Shown here: piece by piece, positions 42,591 to 49,825 of the stretch | Numbering within the stretch: position 1 is the stretch's first letter | Layout of the letters: each line of letters begins with the position of its first letter | Source of the DNA: Paraburkholderia heleia NBRC 101817 | Lineage (GTDB): Bacteria; Pseudomonadota; Gammaproteobacteria; Burkholderiales; Burkholderiaceae | Length of the DNA: 53,594 bases | NCBI RefSeq assembly: GCF_000739775.1 | Contig: NZ_BBJH01000058.1 | Coordinates: 1-53,594 of the forward strand | Direction of reading: 5' to 3' | Position numbers and translations under genes: made by a program | Notes under the pieces: generated by a model | Seen by the model: the letters and a program-made list of their open reading frames with translations, nothing else | What the model was told of the DNA's origin: nothing | Databases searched by the model: none

Positions 42591-42977
42591 GGTGAGAAGA
42601 TCCGGGAGCCCCGTGCGTGGCATAACGACGGTTCGTCGACGAAGCGTGCCGAAATCACCGTCGCGCGTGATTGACCGCGGAAGTTTCGTGATCCCGATGG
42701 ACAGGAGAACCTGGTTCCGGCGCGCAAGATTTTCCTGGTAGTCCCAGGTTAAGGGATGCGAATATTGCCGACTACCAGGTGTTGGCAGTCGAAACCTTGC
42801 GTGCTCGGGCGCGAGACGCCAAAAGGTGAGCGTATTCGGGAACCGTGAGAAACGGTGCGGAATTGCGTGTCCAGTCGCTAACCGTTTGTGTAAAGAGGCC
42901 CTGTTTCAGGGGCTCTTTTGTCATCAGCTGCGACACCGGTGCTGGTACGTCGGCGCGAAGGGTGAGCGTTTTCAGGA
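42591..42977 (-). repeat. Satellite iterons 6, 7 and 8
   Basis: GGTGAGAAGATCCGGGA (42591-42607), GGTGAGCGTATTCGGGA (42825-42841) and GGTGAGCGTTTTCAGGA (42961-42977), all in the same minus-strand orientation as copies 4 and 5, all in the 414-bp gap between the unknown gene and modBC. The last ends 8 bp before the modBC stop codon. The gap also contains the repeat CCTGGTAGTCCCAGG near 42735. Confidence 0.85.
42892..42919. terminator. Hairpin terminator between convergent genes
   Basis: AAAGAG-G-CCCT, loop GTTTC, AGGG-G-CTCTTTT: a 10-bp stem with one G:G mismatch and flanking A and T runs, so it could work in both directions, ending the rightward gene at 42571 and the leftward modBC. Confidence 0.7.
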
Positions 42978-42985
42978 AGTGCGAG

Positions 42986-44854
42986 TCAGGAGCCGTGCGA
43001 CGCAGGCCAGGCGAGCACCCCGTTCGCCTTGATCGAGAAGCGCAGCATGCCGGTAGGCGATGCCGGCGCATCTTCTGCGGCGATATCGAAGGTTTCTCCA
43101 GCGATCTCGACGGTAACGTAGCGGTCGCCGTGACGCAGCGACGTGCCCGCGATGCACCCCTGCCACGCGCCTTCCTGCGTCGCGACGAGCGCACGCGGCG
43201 AGACCCGCCACATCACGCGCGAGCCTGCCGCGAGCGATGTATCGGCGCAGGGCAGGCGCAGTCCCGTCGGCGTTTCGATCTCGCCGTCAGCACGCACGAT
43301 CCCTTCGCCGATGTTGTGCAGGCCGAGCAGTTCGGCCACGCGCAGCGTGGCGGGCCGCTGGAACACGTCGGCCACGGCGCCCGCCTGCAGCACGTTTCCC
43401 TGTTCGATCACGAGCACTTCGTCGGCGAGCAGCGCCGCTTCGTCGGGGTCGTGCGTGACGATCACCGTCACCGCGCTTATTTCGCGTTGCAGCGCCCGCA
43501 ACGACTGCTGCAGACGGCGCCGCCGAGGCGTGTCGAGCGCGGCGAACGGTTCGTCGAACAGCAGCAGCTGCGTGTGCCGCGTGAGCGCCCGCGCGAGCGC
43601 CACGCGCTGGCGCTGGCCGAACGAGAGCTGGCGAGGCAGGCGCCCGGTGAGCGTGTCGAGACCGAGGTGCGCGAGCCAGTAGCGTGCGCTGGCGGCGTCG
43701 GCATCGACGGGAAACGCGAGTTGCTGCGCCACCGTCATGTGCGGAAAGAGGCCGTAATCCTGCGGCATGTAGCCGATCTGTCGTCGCTCGGGCGGCAGCG
43801 CGCCGAGGTCGACCGCCCCGAGCGTGACACGGCCCGCGTCGTTGCGTTCGAGCCCGGCGACGATGCGCAGCGCGAGCGACTTGCCCGAGCCCGAAGGGCC
43901 GATGATCGCGAGCCGGCGCGTTTGCGGCTGCCACGCCACATCGAGCGTGAACGCGCCGAGCCGCCGACGTACCGCGAAGGCAAGACGCAGGTCGGCGTTC
44001 TCCGCCGCGGTGGCGGCCGGCGTAATACTGGTGAGTTCGTCGCCGTTGTCCACGTTCACCGCCGGCGTCGAGCGTGCGCTGCGGCTATAGACGGAGAGCA
44101 CCGCACAGATGATCGCAATGCCGAGCGTAGGCAGCAGCAGCGGCATCATCGCGGGCAGGCCCTGGCCGCCGAACACGACGTAGGTATACACAGGCAGCGA
44201 ATACGGGTGATACGCGACCATCACGGTCGCGCCGAATTCGCCGAACGCGCGCAGCCAGGCGAGCGCGAGCCCCGCGCGGATGGCGGGCCATGCGATGGGC
44301 AGCGTGACCCGGAAGAAACGGCTGGCGGCGTGATGGCCGAGCGTGGCGGCGACGTCGTCGTAGACGGGATCGACGGCGCTGAACGCCGAGCGCGCCGCGA
44401 CGATCAGGAAGGGCGCCGCCACGAAGGTCTCGGCGAGCACGATACCCGTGAAGGAGTCGGTGAGCGAGCCGCCGAACAACTGGCCGATGCCGCTATACGG
44501 CCCGATGAGAAACAGCAGCAGCACGCCGCTCGTGAGCGGCGGCAACGCGAGCGGCAACTGCACGACAAAGCCGAGCAGGGCAATGCCGCGCGCGCGCGAA
44601 CGCGCGAGCCAGTAGCCGAGCGGCACACCGCCCAGCAGGATGATGAGCGCGGCCACGCTAGCGCTCGCGACCGACACGCCCACCGCCGACCAGGTGGCGT
44701 GCCAGTCGACGCCTGTCCAGTCGGCCTGCCCGATCTGCGGAATGCTTGCAACGAACGGCGCGCACAGATAGACCGCCAGCAGCGCGCCGAGCCACCAGAG
44801 CGGCTGGGAGCGCTTCACGGCAACCTGTCCGGTACGCTGGGCGGCTTGTGTCAT
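42986..44854 (-). CDS. Fused molybdate ABC transporter permease-ATPase (ModB-ModC)
   Basis: 622 residues joining two proteins normally encoded separately. Residues 1-265 form a ModB-type permease with about six membrane helices and the EAA loop (DDVAATLGHHAASRFFRVTL; FGEFGATVMVAYHP). Residues 285-550 form the ATPase: Walker A IIGPSGSGKSLAL, signature LSFGQRQRVALARAL, Walker B LLLFDEPFAALD, and switch His in VTHDPDEA. The last 60 residues form one TOBE/Mop-like domain. The ATG overlaps the binding-protein stop by 4 nt, so the two form an operon. Neighbouring molbindin, NifQ and ModE proteins identify molybdate (or tungstate) as substrate. Confidence 0.93.
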   Translation of the reverse strand: MTQAAQRTGQVAVKRSQPLWWLGALLAVYLCAPFVASIPQIGQADWTGVDWHATWSAVGVSVASASVAALIILLGGVPLGYWLARSRARGIALLGFVVQLPLALPPLTSGVLLLFLIGPYSGIGQLFGGSLTDSFTGIVLAETFVAAPFLIVAARSAFSAVDPVYDDVAATLGHHAASRFFRVTLPIAWPAIRAGLALAWLRAFGEFGATVMVAYHPYSLPVYTYVVFGGQGLPAMMPLLLPTLGIAIICAVLSVYSRSARSTPAVNVDNGDELTSITPAATAAENADLRLAFAVRRRLGAFTLDVAWQPQTRRLAIIGPSGSGKSLALRIVAGLERNDAGRVTLGAVDLGALPPERRQIGYMPQDYGLFPHMTVAQQLAFPVDADAASARYWLAHLGLDTLTGRLPRQLSFGQRQRVALARALTRHTQLLLFDEPFAALDTPRRRRLQQSLRALQREISAVTVIVTHDPDEAALLADEVLVIEQGNVLQAGAVADVFQRPATLRVAELLGLHNIGEGIVRADGEIETPTGLRLPCADTSLAAGSRVMWRVSPRALVATQEGAWQGCIAGTSLRHGDRYVTVEIAGETFDIAAEDAPASPTGMLRFSIKANGVLAWPASHGS

Positions 44855-45744
44855 GGCTGTGCGGCGTCGATCACGGCTTGCACCGACGGCGGGATCGCCT
44901 GGGTCTGACCGTTGACGGCGGGCCTCGTCACATCCACGCCGTGCCCGGCGAGCAGCTTGCGGCCTTGTGCCGAGAGCAGGAAGTTCACGAAGCGCGCGGC
45001 GCCGGCGCTGTTGGGGGCGTCGTTGAGTATCGTGAGCGTGTAGTTCGCCTTGATCTTCAGTTCGGGCGCGGGGTGGATCGCCGGAATCTTCAGGTCCGAA
45101 GTTTCGGTCGAGTAGAAGAAGCCCGCGTCGAGCTGACCCGACTGCAGACGGCCAACGAGCGTTTCTTCCGGCAGCACCTGCTCGGGATTTTCCGGCGCGC
45201 CGAGCGTCTTCTCGACGAGATCAGGCTGGTTATACGCCTGCGCGGCCTTCGTCATGAGTTCGACGGTGAAGGCGCCCTTCGGGTCGAGTTTCGGATCGGT
45301 TCGGCCAAGGCGGATGCCCGGTTCCTGCAGCACCTGATCCCACTTCTTCGTCCTGAAGTCGCTGGCGAAACGGCTCTTCGGGTTGTAGCCGATCAGGAGC
45401 GGCGATTCGGCGAAATTCACGTACCACGTCACGTGATTGCCGTTGGCCTCGCCCATGAGGCTCGCGTTGACCTTCGGGCTCGCGCTGATGAACACATCGC
45501 CGCGGCGCAGCTTGCCCTTGATTTCATTGGCGATCTTGTTCGAGCCTGCCGCGTAGCCCTTGAAATGCAGGCCCGTTTCCTTTTCGAACGCGGGGCCCAC
45601 GCTCTTTTCCATGAGGTTCACGAGCGAGCCTGCATAAAGCACGTTGACATCGGATTCGTCGGCGAATGCGTTCGCGCTTGCGCCCATTGCACCCATTACA
45701 CCGCTCATCACGACGACTGAGGCTACCAGCTTGCGGATAAACAT
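44851..45744 (-). CDS. Molybdate/tungstate-type periplasmic binding protein
   Basis: 297 residues with a Sec signal (residues 1-28, cut after ASANAFA). The mature start NVLYAGSLVNLMEKSVGPAF resembles WtpA/ModA proteins of the archaeal type (AGSL motif, then the GSNKIANEIKGK and DVFISASPKV segments), not E. coli ModA. ATG 45744 is chosen; the open frame extends 35 residues further, across the putative ModE box. First gene of the modA-modBC operon, with the candidate ModE box ending close upstream. Confidence 0.9.
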   Translation of the reverse strand: MFIRKLVASVVVMSGVMGAMGASANAFADESDVNVLYAGSLVNLMEKSVGPAFEKETGLHFKGYAAGSNKIANEIKGKLRRGDVFISASPKVNASLMGEANGNHVTWYVNFAESPLLIGYNPKSRFASDFRTKKWDQVLQEPGIRLGRTDPKLDPKGAFTVELMTKAAQAYNQPDLVEKTLGAPENPEQVLPEETLVGRLQSGQLDAGFFYSTETSDLKIPAIHPAPELKIKANYTLTILNDAPNSAGAARFVNFLLSAQGRKLLAGHGVDVTRPAVNGQTQAIPPSVQAVIDAAQP

Positions 45745-45759
45745 GTTCGATACCCCGTA

Positions 45760-45783
45760 CGTTATAAAGGCCCATATATTACG
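45760..45783. promoter_or_regulatory. ModE-like box 1, before the binding-protein gene
   Basis: A 24-bp imperfect palindrome: left arm CGTTATAA, centre AGGCCCAT, right arm ATATTACG. It resembles the ModE consensus (CGNTATAT ... ATATAACG). It lies 16 bp before the ATG at 45744 and 136 bp before the divergent molbindin gene. Confidence 0.72.
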
Positions 45784-45918
45784 ATGGACTGCCGTATTCA
45801 TGTGCTTATCCCGATGGCTATTTTGGCGATCAATGCCTGCGCGCGTCACACTGACACGGCTAAACTGTGAGTCCAGTTTTTTGACGGCTCAATGTTCTGT
45901 TCAATTGTGGAGGCCCTC

Positions 45919-46347
45919 ATGCGTACCAGCGCCCGTAACCATTTCTCCGGCCAGATCAGCGCGGTCAAGGCCGGTGCTGTCAACGACGAAGTCACGCTGC
46001 GCGCCGACGGCGGTCTCGAGATCGTCGCGATCATCACGCATGGCAGCGCTGCTTCACTGGGTCTTGCCGCTGGCAAGCCGGCCTTCGCGCTCGTGAAGGC
46101 ATCGTCGGTGATCCTCATGGTCGATGGCGACGCCAGCAAGGTGTCCACGCGCAATGTCGTGGCGGGCACGGTTGCGTCGGTCACGAAGGGCGCCGTGAAT
46201 GCGGAAGTCGTGCTCGCGGCCCCGGGCGGCGCGCAGATCGCGGCCATCGTGACGAACGACAGCGTCGATCGCCTCGGCCTCGCGGCGGGCAAACAGGCTG
46301 CGGCGCTCTTCAAGGCGTCGAGCGTGATCGTCGGCGTAGACGGTTGA
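45919..46347 (+). CDS. Two-domain molbindin (ModG/Mop type)
   Basis: 142 residues made of two tandem Mop domains, at 1-70 and 76-142. Each has the pattern RN-x-x-x-GxxxxVxxGAVNxEV, IVAIITHGSAASLGLAAGKP and FALVKASSVIL in copy 1, repeated in copy 2. Mop proteins bind and store molybdate as oligomers in the cytosol, buffering supply for cofactor synthesis. GGAGG lies 5 nt before the ATG at 45919. Divergent from the transporter and followed closely by nifQ, which supports a role in nitrogenase cofactor assembly. Confidence 0.95.
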   Translation: MRTSARNHFSGQISAVKAGAVNDEVTLRADGGLEIVAIITHGSAASLGLAAGKPAFALVKASSVILMVDGDASKVSTRNVVAGTVASVTKGAVNAEVVLAAPGGAQIAAIVTNDSVDRLGLAAGKQAAALFKASSVIVGVDG

Positions 46348-46372
46348 TGCGCTGCGAGTGCACGTGAGCGCG

Positions 46373-46981
46373 ATGACTCAGGGCAGTGGGGACTCCGGCG
46401 TGGTGCCGTCGCGCGATGTCGATGCGTTGGCCGCCGCGCGCTGCGACGCCCTGACGGGGGCGCCGGAGGCGCCGCGCACGCCTGACGCGTGGCTCTTCGC
46501 GCGGCTCGTCGCGGCGCGCGAGGTGCGTGGCGAATTGCCTTTGCTCGGTTTAACGCACGAGCAGATCGACGCGCTCGGTGCGCGGCACTTCGTCTGCGCG
46601 GTGATGAGTGAAGCGCCGCGCATGCACGTGATGGCGGATGCGTCGCACGCTGCATTTGCCACGGCAATGCATGCCTTTCTCGTTGCGCTTGCCGCGCCGC
46701 AAGCCGACCCCGACGACGTGCGTTGCCTTGCCGCGATCATTGCCCACGCGTGCCTGCGCCCCGATCATCTGTGGCGCGATCTCGGCCTGCGTGGCCGCGA
46801 CGACGTGACGAGCACGCTGGAGCGTTTCTTTCCCGAGGTCGTGGCGCGCAACGTGGAAGGCTTGCGCTGGAAGAAGCTGCTGGCGCGCGAACTTGCGCTG
46901 GCGTCGGGCGCTGCGCCGGGCCCGGCTCCCGGCTGCCCCGGCTGCGAGGACTTCGGCTTCTGCTTCCCCGCCGGCCATTAG
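46373..46981 (+). CDS. nifQ: Nitrogen-fixation protein NifQ
   Basis: 202 residues. NifQ is thought to deliver a Mo-Fe-S unit for FeMo-cofactor synthesis. The helical body contains the family-like segments LAAIIAHACLRPDHLWRDLG and RWKKLLARELAL, and the C-terminal cysteine cluster is GCPGCEDFGFCFP. The family motif is C-x4-C-x2-C-x5-C; the second to fourth cysteines are present, but the first is replaced by Gly (GPAPGC). The ATG at 46373 is the best internal start; a GTG at 46358 is possible. It lies 25 bp after the molbindin gene, so the two are likely co-transcribed. Confidence 0.88.
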   Translation: MTQGSGDSGVVPSRDVDALAAARCDALTGAPEAPRTPDAWLFARLVAAREVRGELPLLGLTHEQIDALGARHFVCAVMSEAPRMHVMADASHAAFATAMHAFLVALAAPQADPDDVRCLAAIIAHACLRPDHLWRDLGLRGRDDVTSTLERFFPEVVARNVEGLRWKKLLARELALASGAAPGPAPGCPGCEDFGFCFPAGH

Positions 46982-47030
46982 TCGTCCAGAGGGAAATGGC
47001 ACGCGGCACGCATCGTGTATGCTTGCGCGC

Positions 47031-47444
47031 ATGACCAAGTCCCCCCACGATCAACCGCGCGCAGACGCGCCCGCGCCCGCACAGACGCAGAAACCGGCCC
47101 GACCCGACGTGCGTTTTCGCATGCGCATCATCCAGGACGGCACGATCGCGCTCGGACCAGGCAAGGTGTCGCTGCTCGAAGCGGTTCGCGAGCATGGCTC
47201 GATCTCGGCTGCGGCGCGCAGCCTGAACATGTCGTACCGCCGCGCGTGGCTGCTGATGGATGAACTCAACCGCGCGCTGGCGTCGCCAGCCACGGTTTCG
47301 GAGCATGGCGGGCAGAGCGGCGGCGGCAGCATGCTCACGCCCGTGGGCGAGGAGATCGTTCGCCTGTATCGCAGCATCGAGGCGCGCGCGGCGGCGGTCT
47401 GCGAGGCCGAGATCGCAGCGCTCGTCAAGCTCGTGAAGACCTGA
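47031..47444 (+). CDS. modE: ModE-type molybdenum-responsive regulator, HTH domain only
   Basis: 137 residues. After a proline/alanine-rich lead of about 30 residues comes the ModE N-terminal winged helix: FRMRIIQDGTIALGPGKVSL, then GSISAAARSLNMSYRRAWLL and MDELNRAL. The usual C-terminal di-Mop molybdate-sensing region is missing, so metal sensing may rely on the separate two-domain molbindin at 45919, or the protein works as an unliganded repressor. It probably binds the three 24-bp boxes in the region. It is the third gene in the rightward group molbindin-nifQ-modE, after 49 bp. Confidence 0.9.
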   Translation: MTKSPHDQPRADAPAPAQTQKPARPDVRFRMRIIQDGTIALGPGKVSLLEAVREHGSISAAARSLNMSYRRAWLLMDELNRALASPATVSEHGGQSGGGSMLTPVGEEIVRLYRSIEARAAAVCEAEIAALVKLVKT

Positions 47445-47482
47445 CGTGACGCGGCGGCGCACTGCCGCCAACGTCCGCGCGC

Positions 47483-48802
47483 CTAGCCGTGGCGCAGGCA
47501 GAAACGCGAGACGGGCACCGCCGCGGGCGTGGGCGTCGCGTTCGCATGTAGCCGCATCATCAGCTCGACGAAGCTGGCAAGACTCGCCGTGCGCAATGGG
47601 TGCCACGCGACCTGATGCCGTTCGCACACGCGCTTGAGCGTGCTCATCGAATCGTGGTCGATGCAGTCCACGGGAAACACCGCGAGATCCGCGTTGGCGA
47701 GCGCCGCGGCGAGCAGGCCCTTGCGATCTCCCACGCCGCCGTCGTGCAAGCTCAGCTCGCCTCCCGCCGACTCCACCCAGCGCCTGAGCGCATGATTCGA
47801 ACCCGGCCGGCCACCCACGTAGACGATCCGGCGCCCCTTGAGCGCATTTTCGGGAAGCGCGCGTTGGGCTTGCGGATCGTCGTACGCTTGCGTGGTCTGC
47901 TCCATCGCATGGACTTCGGCGCGCAAGACGTCGATCAGCGCGTGAGCTTCGTCGAGCTGCGCGCGCAGCGTGTGGAGCGCGGCGGCATCGGCATTCGCGC
48001 GCTGCTCGGCGATTTCGCGGCGGCTCGTGTGCAGCGCAACCCGCGCGTCGCGTACCGCGAGCGCTTCCTGCAGCGCTTCGAGCTGCGCGTGCTGCGGCGT
48101 TGTTTCGTGCTGCGCCGCCCGTTGCGCGCATTGCGCATCGAGGGCGTGGCGCGCGGCATCGCGCTCACGGCTCATCTCGTGCAGGCGCGCCTGCTGGCGC
48201 TCGATTTTGGCCCGCAATCCGGCGTTTTCCGCTTCCAGCGCCACGAGGCGGCACACGTCCGCGCGATTGGCCGCGCCAACCAGGTGCGAGAGCATGTGCA
48301 GCTCGCCGAACGCGGCCTGGCGCACTTCCATCGTCGTGGCCGGATGTGTCATCACCGCCCAGTATGCGGGCGGGATGTCGCCGTTCGCGAGCGCTTCGTT
48401 CCAGAGCGCGAACACGGCTTGCGTGTCGCGCGCACTGGCGAAACGGCGCACCGCGCCTGCATAGCGCGTGTCGAGGGCCTTTTGCAGTGCCTTGCCGCCC
48501 GCGCCGCCTTCTATCGCCAGTTCGACCGCGGCGTGGTGGATCTCGAGATCGCTCGCGCGCTGGGCGTCGAGCTGGGTAAATTTCGGGACGAGCTTGCGCA
48601 GCTCGTGCGTGCTCAGGCAGGTGCCGATGATCGAGCAGTGCAGATGGGCGTCGAGATCGACGAGGCGCGTGCGCTGCCGCGCGCGGGCGAGTTCGGCTTG
48701 CGAAGGGCCGCAGCAGTCTGCGCGCGCCCGCACGCGCAGCGTGGTCTCTTCGGCAGATGTGCCGCCCGGCGGACGGGCGAGGTGGAACGGCGGTGCGTGC
48801 AT
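47483..48802 (-). CDS. DUF2325-domain protein with coiled coil
   Basis: 439 residues. An N-terminal region with CCGP and conserved His/Cys residues (LHCSIIGTCLSTHELRKLVP, with His and Cys spaced as metal ligands) is followed by a helical section, a long coiled coil (about residues 200-320), and the C-terminal DUF2325 domain starting GRRIVYVGGRPGSNHALRRW and containing DLAVFPVDCIDHDS. DUF2325 is thought to be a small Rossmann-like domain; the function is unknown. GAGGTCACC precedes the ATG at 48802. ModE-like box 2 lies 90 bp upstream, linking it to molybdenum supply. Confidence 0.88.
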   Translation of the reverse strand: MHAPPFHLARPPGGTSAEETTLRVRARADCCGPSQAELARARQRTRLVDLDAHLHCSIIGTCLSTHELRKLVPKFTQLDAQRASDLEIHHAAVELAIEGGAGGKALQKALDTRYAGAVRRFASARDTQAVFALWNEALANGDIPPAYWAVMTHPATTMEVRQAAFGELHMLSHLVGAANRADVCRLVALEAENAGLRAKIERQQARLHEMSRERDAARHALDAQCAQRAAQHETTPQHAQLEALQEALAVRDARVALHTSRREIAEQRANADAAALHTLRAQLDEAHALIDVLRAEVHAMEQTTQAYDDPQAQRALPENALKGRRIVYVGGRPGSNHALRRWVESAGGELSLHDGGVGDRKGLLAAALANADLAVFPVDCIDHDSMSTLKRVCERHQVAWHPLRTASLASFVELMMRLHANATPTPAAVPVSRFCLRHG

Positions 48803-48891
48803 GGTGACCTCTGATCCACTGCGAAACGCGGGGCGGTGCATGGGCGCGTGCGGCGACCGTGCCTCGATCCCGGCTGGCCGTGCGTCGATAT

Positions 48892-48915
48892 CGAAATATA
48901 CCACAGGATATAACG
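48892..48915. promoter_or_regulatory. ModE-like box 2, before the DUF2325 gene
   Basis: On the minus strand: CGTTATAT, centre CCTGTGGT, ATATTTCG. The first 13 bases (CGTTATATCCTGT) are identical to those of box 3. It sits between the Gly-Ala-repeat gene end (48944) and the DUF2325 start (48802). Confidence 0.72.
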
Positions 48916-48943
48916 ATGGGCGGATGGCGGCCAGCAACGCGGT

Positions 48944-49636
48944 TCAGGCGGCGGGTTCGCGCACGAGCGTGGTTGCGACGGCGACGCCTTGGGCGGCGGC
49001 GTGGCCCGCGGCCGCCCCGGACGATCGCGCTTCGGCGTGTGTGTCGGCCGCGCTTGCGTGCTGCGCGAGCATGTGTTCCACGCCGAGCCCGACGAAGGCC
49101 GCATCGAGCCGCTCCAGTTCAGCGACGGTGCGGCCCAGCGCTTTGGTATCGAGGCAAAACGCGTCGCTGAACAGCGCATCGCGCGTCTTGTCGAGCCGGC
49201 GTGCGTCGCGAATCGCGCGCTTGAGTTCGCGCTGTCGGGCGAAGCGGGCCAGATCGATGCGCCGCGAGAGCGCGACGAGGAGCGGCTGCAGCGACGCCCC
49301 GGCTGGTGCCGCGTTCGCGCCGCTCGCGCTATGGCTACCGCCAGCGCCAGCGCCAGCGCCAGCGCCAGCGCCAGCGCCAGCGCCAGCGCCAGCGCCAGCG
49401 CCAGCGCCAGCGCCAGCGCCGTCGCCACGCGCGAGCATGCGCTCGAAGCGCTCGATGCTATTGCGCAGCCGCCGGAACGCGTCGATCACGTCGCGGATCA
49501 GCTCCGCGCGCTCGTGCCCTGACGCGGGACGCAGCGTGGTGATCGTGGCCGCCAGGCTCTCTGCGCCGGCCGGCGGGAGGGCGCGATGCACCAGCGCTAT
49601 CGGTGTTGCGCTTACGAGGCGCCGACTACTCGCCAA
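48944..49636 (-). CDS. Unknown protein with an in-frame Ala-Gly dipeptide repeat
   Basis: 230 residues, family not recognised. The N-terminal 65 residues (to RNSIERFERMLARGD) are helical. A run of about 13 Gly-Ala dipeptides follows, encoded by the hexanucleotide repeat at 49341-49420. The C-terminal part is helical and charged (RRIDLARFARQRELKRAIRD; KALGRTVAELERLDAAFVGL). I choose the TTG at 49636, because GGAGG lies 6 nt upstream (GGAGGCAGCAATTG); any earlier start would place the ModE-like box 3 inside the coding region. Its box and strand match the DUF2325 gene, which follows after 141 bp. Confidence 0.7.
   Translation of the reverse strand: MASSRRLVSATPIALVHRALPPAGAESLAATITTLRPASGHERAELIRDVIDAFRRLRNSIERFERMLARGDGAGAGAGAGAGAGAGAGAGAGAGAGAGGSHSASGANAAPAGASLQPLLVALSRRIDLARFARQRELKRAIRDARRLDKTRDALFSDAFCLDTKALGRTVAELERLDAAFVGLGVEHMLAQHASAADTHAEARSSGAAAGHAAAQGVAVATTLVREPAA
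49341..49420. repeat. Hexanucleotide tandem repeat (CCAGCG)13
   Basis: Thirteen perfect copies of CCAGCG plus two bases. In the minus-strand gene each unit encodes Ala-Gly, so copy-number change never shifts the frame. This is a likely polymorphic site (VNTR) caused by polymerase slippage. Confidence 0.95.
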
Positions 49637-49665
49637 TTGCTGCCTCCATCTGCTGGATGATTGTT

Positions 49666-49689
49666 CGATGTATTCTACAGGATATAACG
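49666..49689. promoter_or_regulatory. ModE-like box 3, before the Gly-Ala-repeat gene
   Basis: On the minus strand: CGTTATAT, centre CCTGTAGA, ATACATCG. It ends 30 bp before the TTG at 49636 and 137 bp before the divergent MFS gene, so it may influence either gene. The left arm matches the ModE half-site. Confidence 0.7.
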
Positions 49690-49825
49690 AATCGGAGAGA
49701 AAGCGCATCAATCGCGGCCCCCGTGTTCCTGTGGCGCCACGCCGCATGAACTAAAATTGCCGCTTTGCGGCTCGCTTGCTGCTCGTTGCGCGCGCACCCG
49801 ATTTTTCGCTTTTTCCCGCTGTTCG

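Noticed and set aside
46996..47014. TGGCACG-like sequence before modE as a sigma-54 promoter
   Set aside because: The -12 TTGC element is missing at the required distance.
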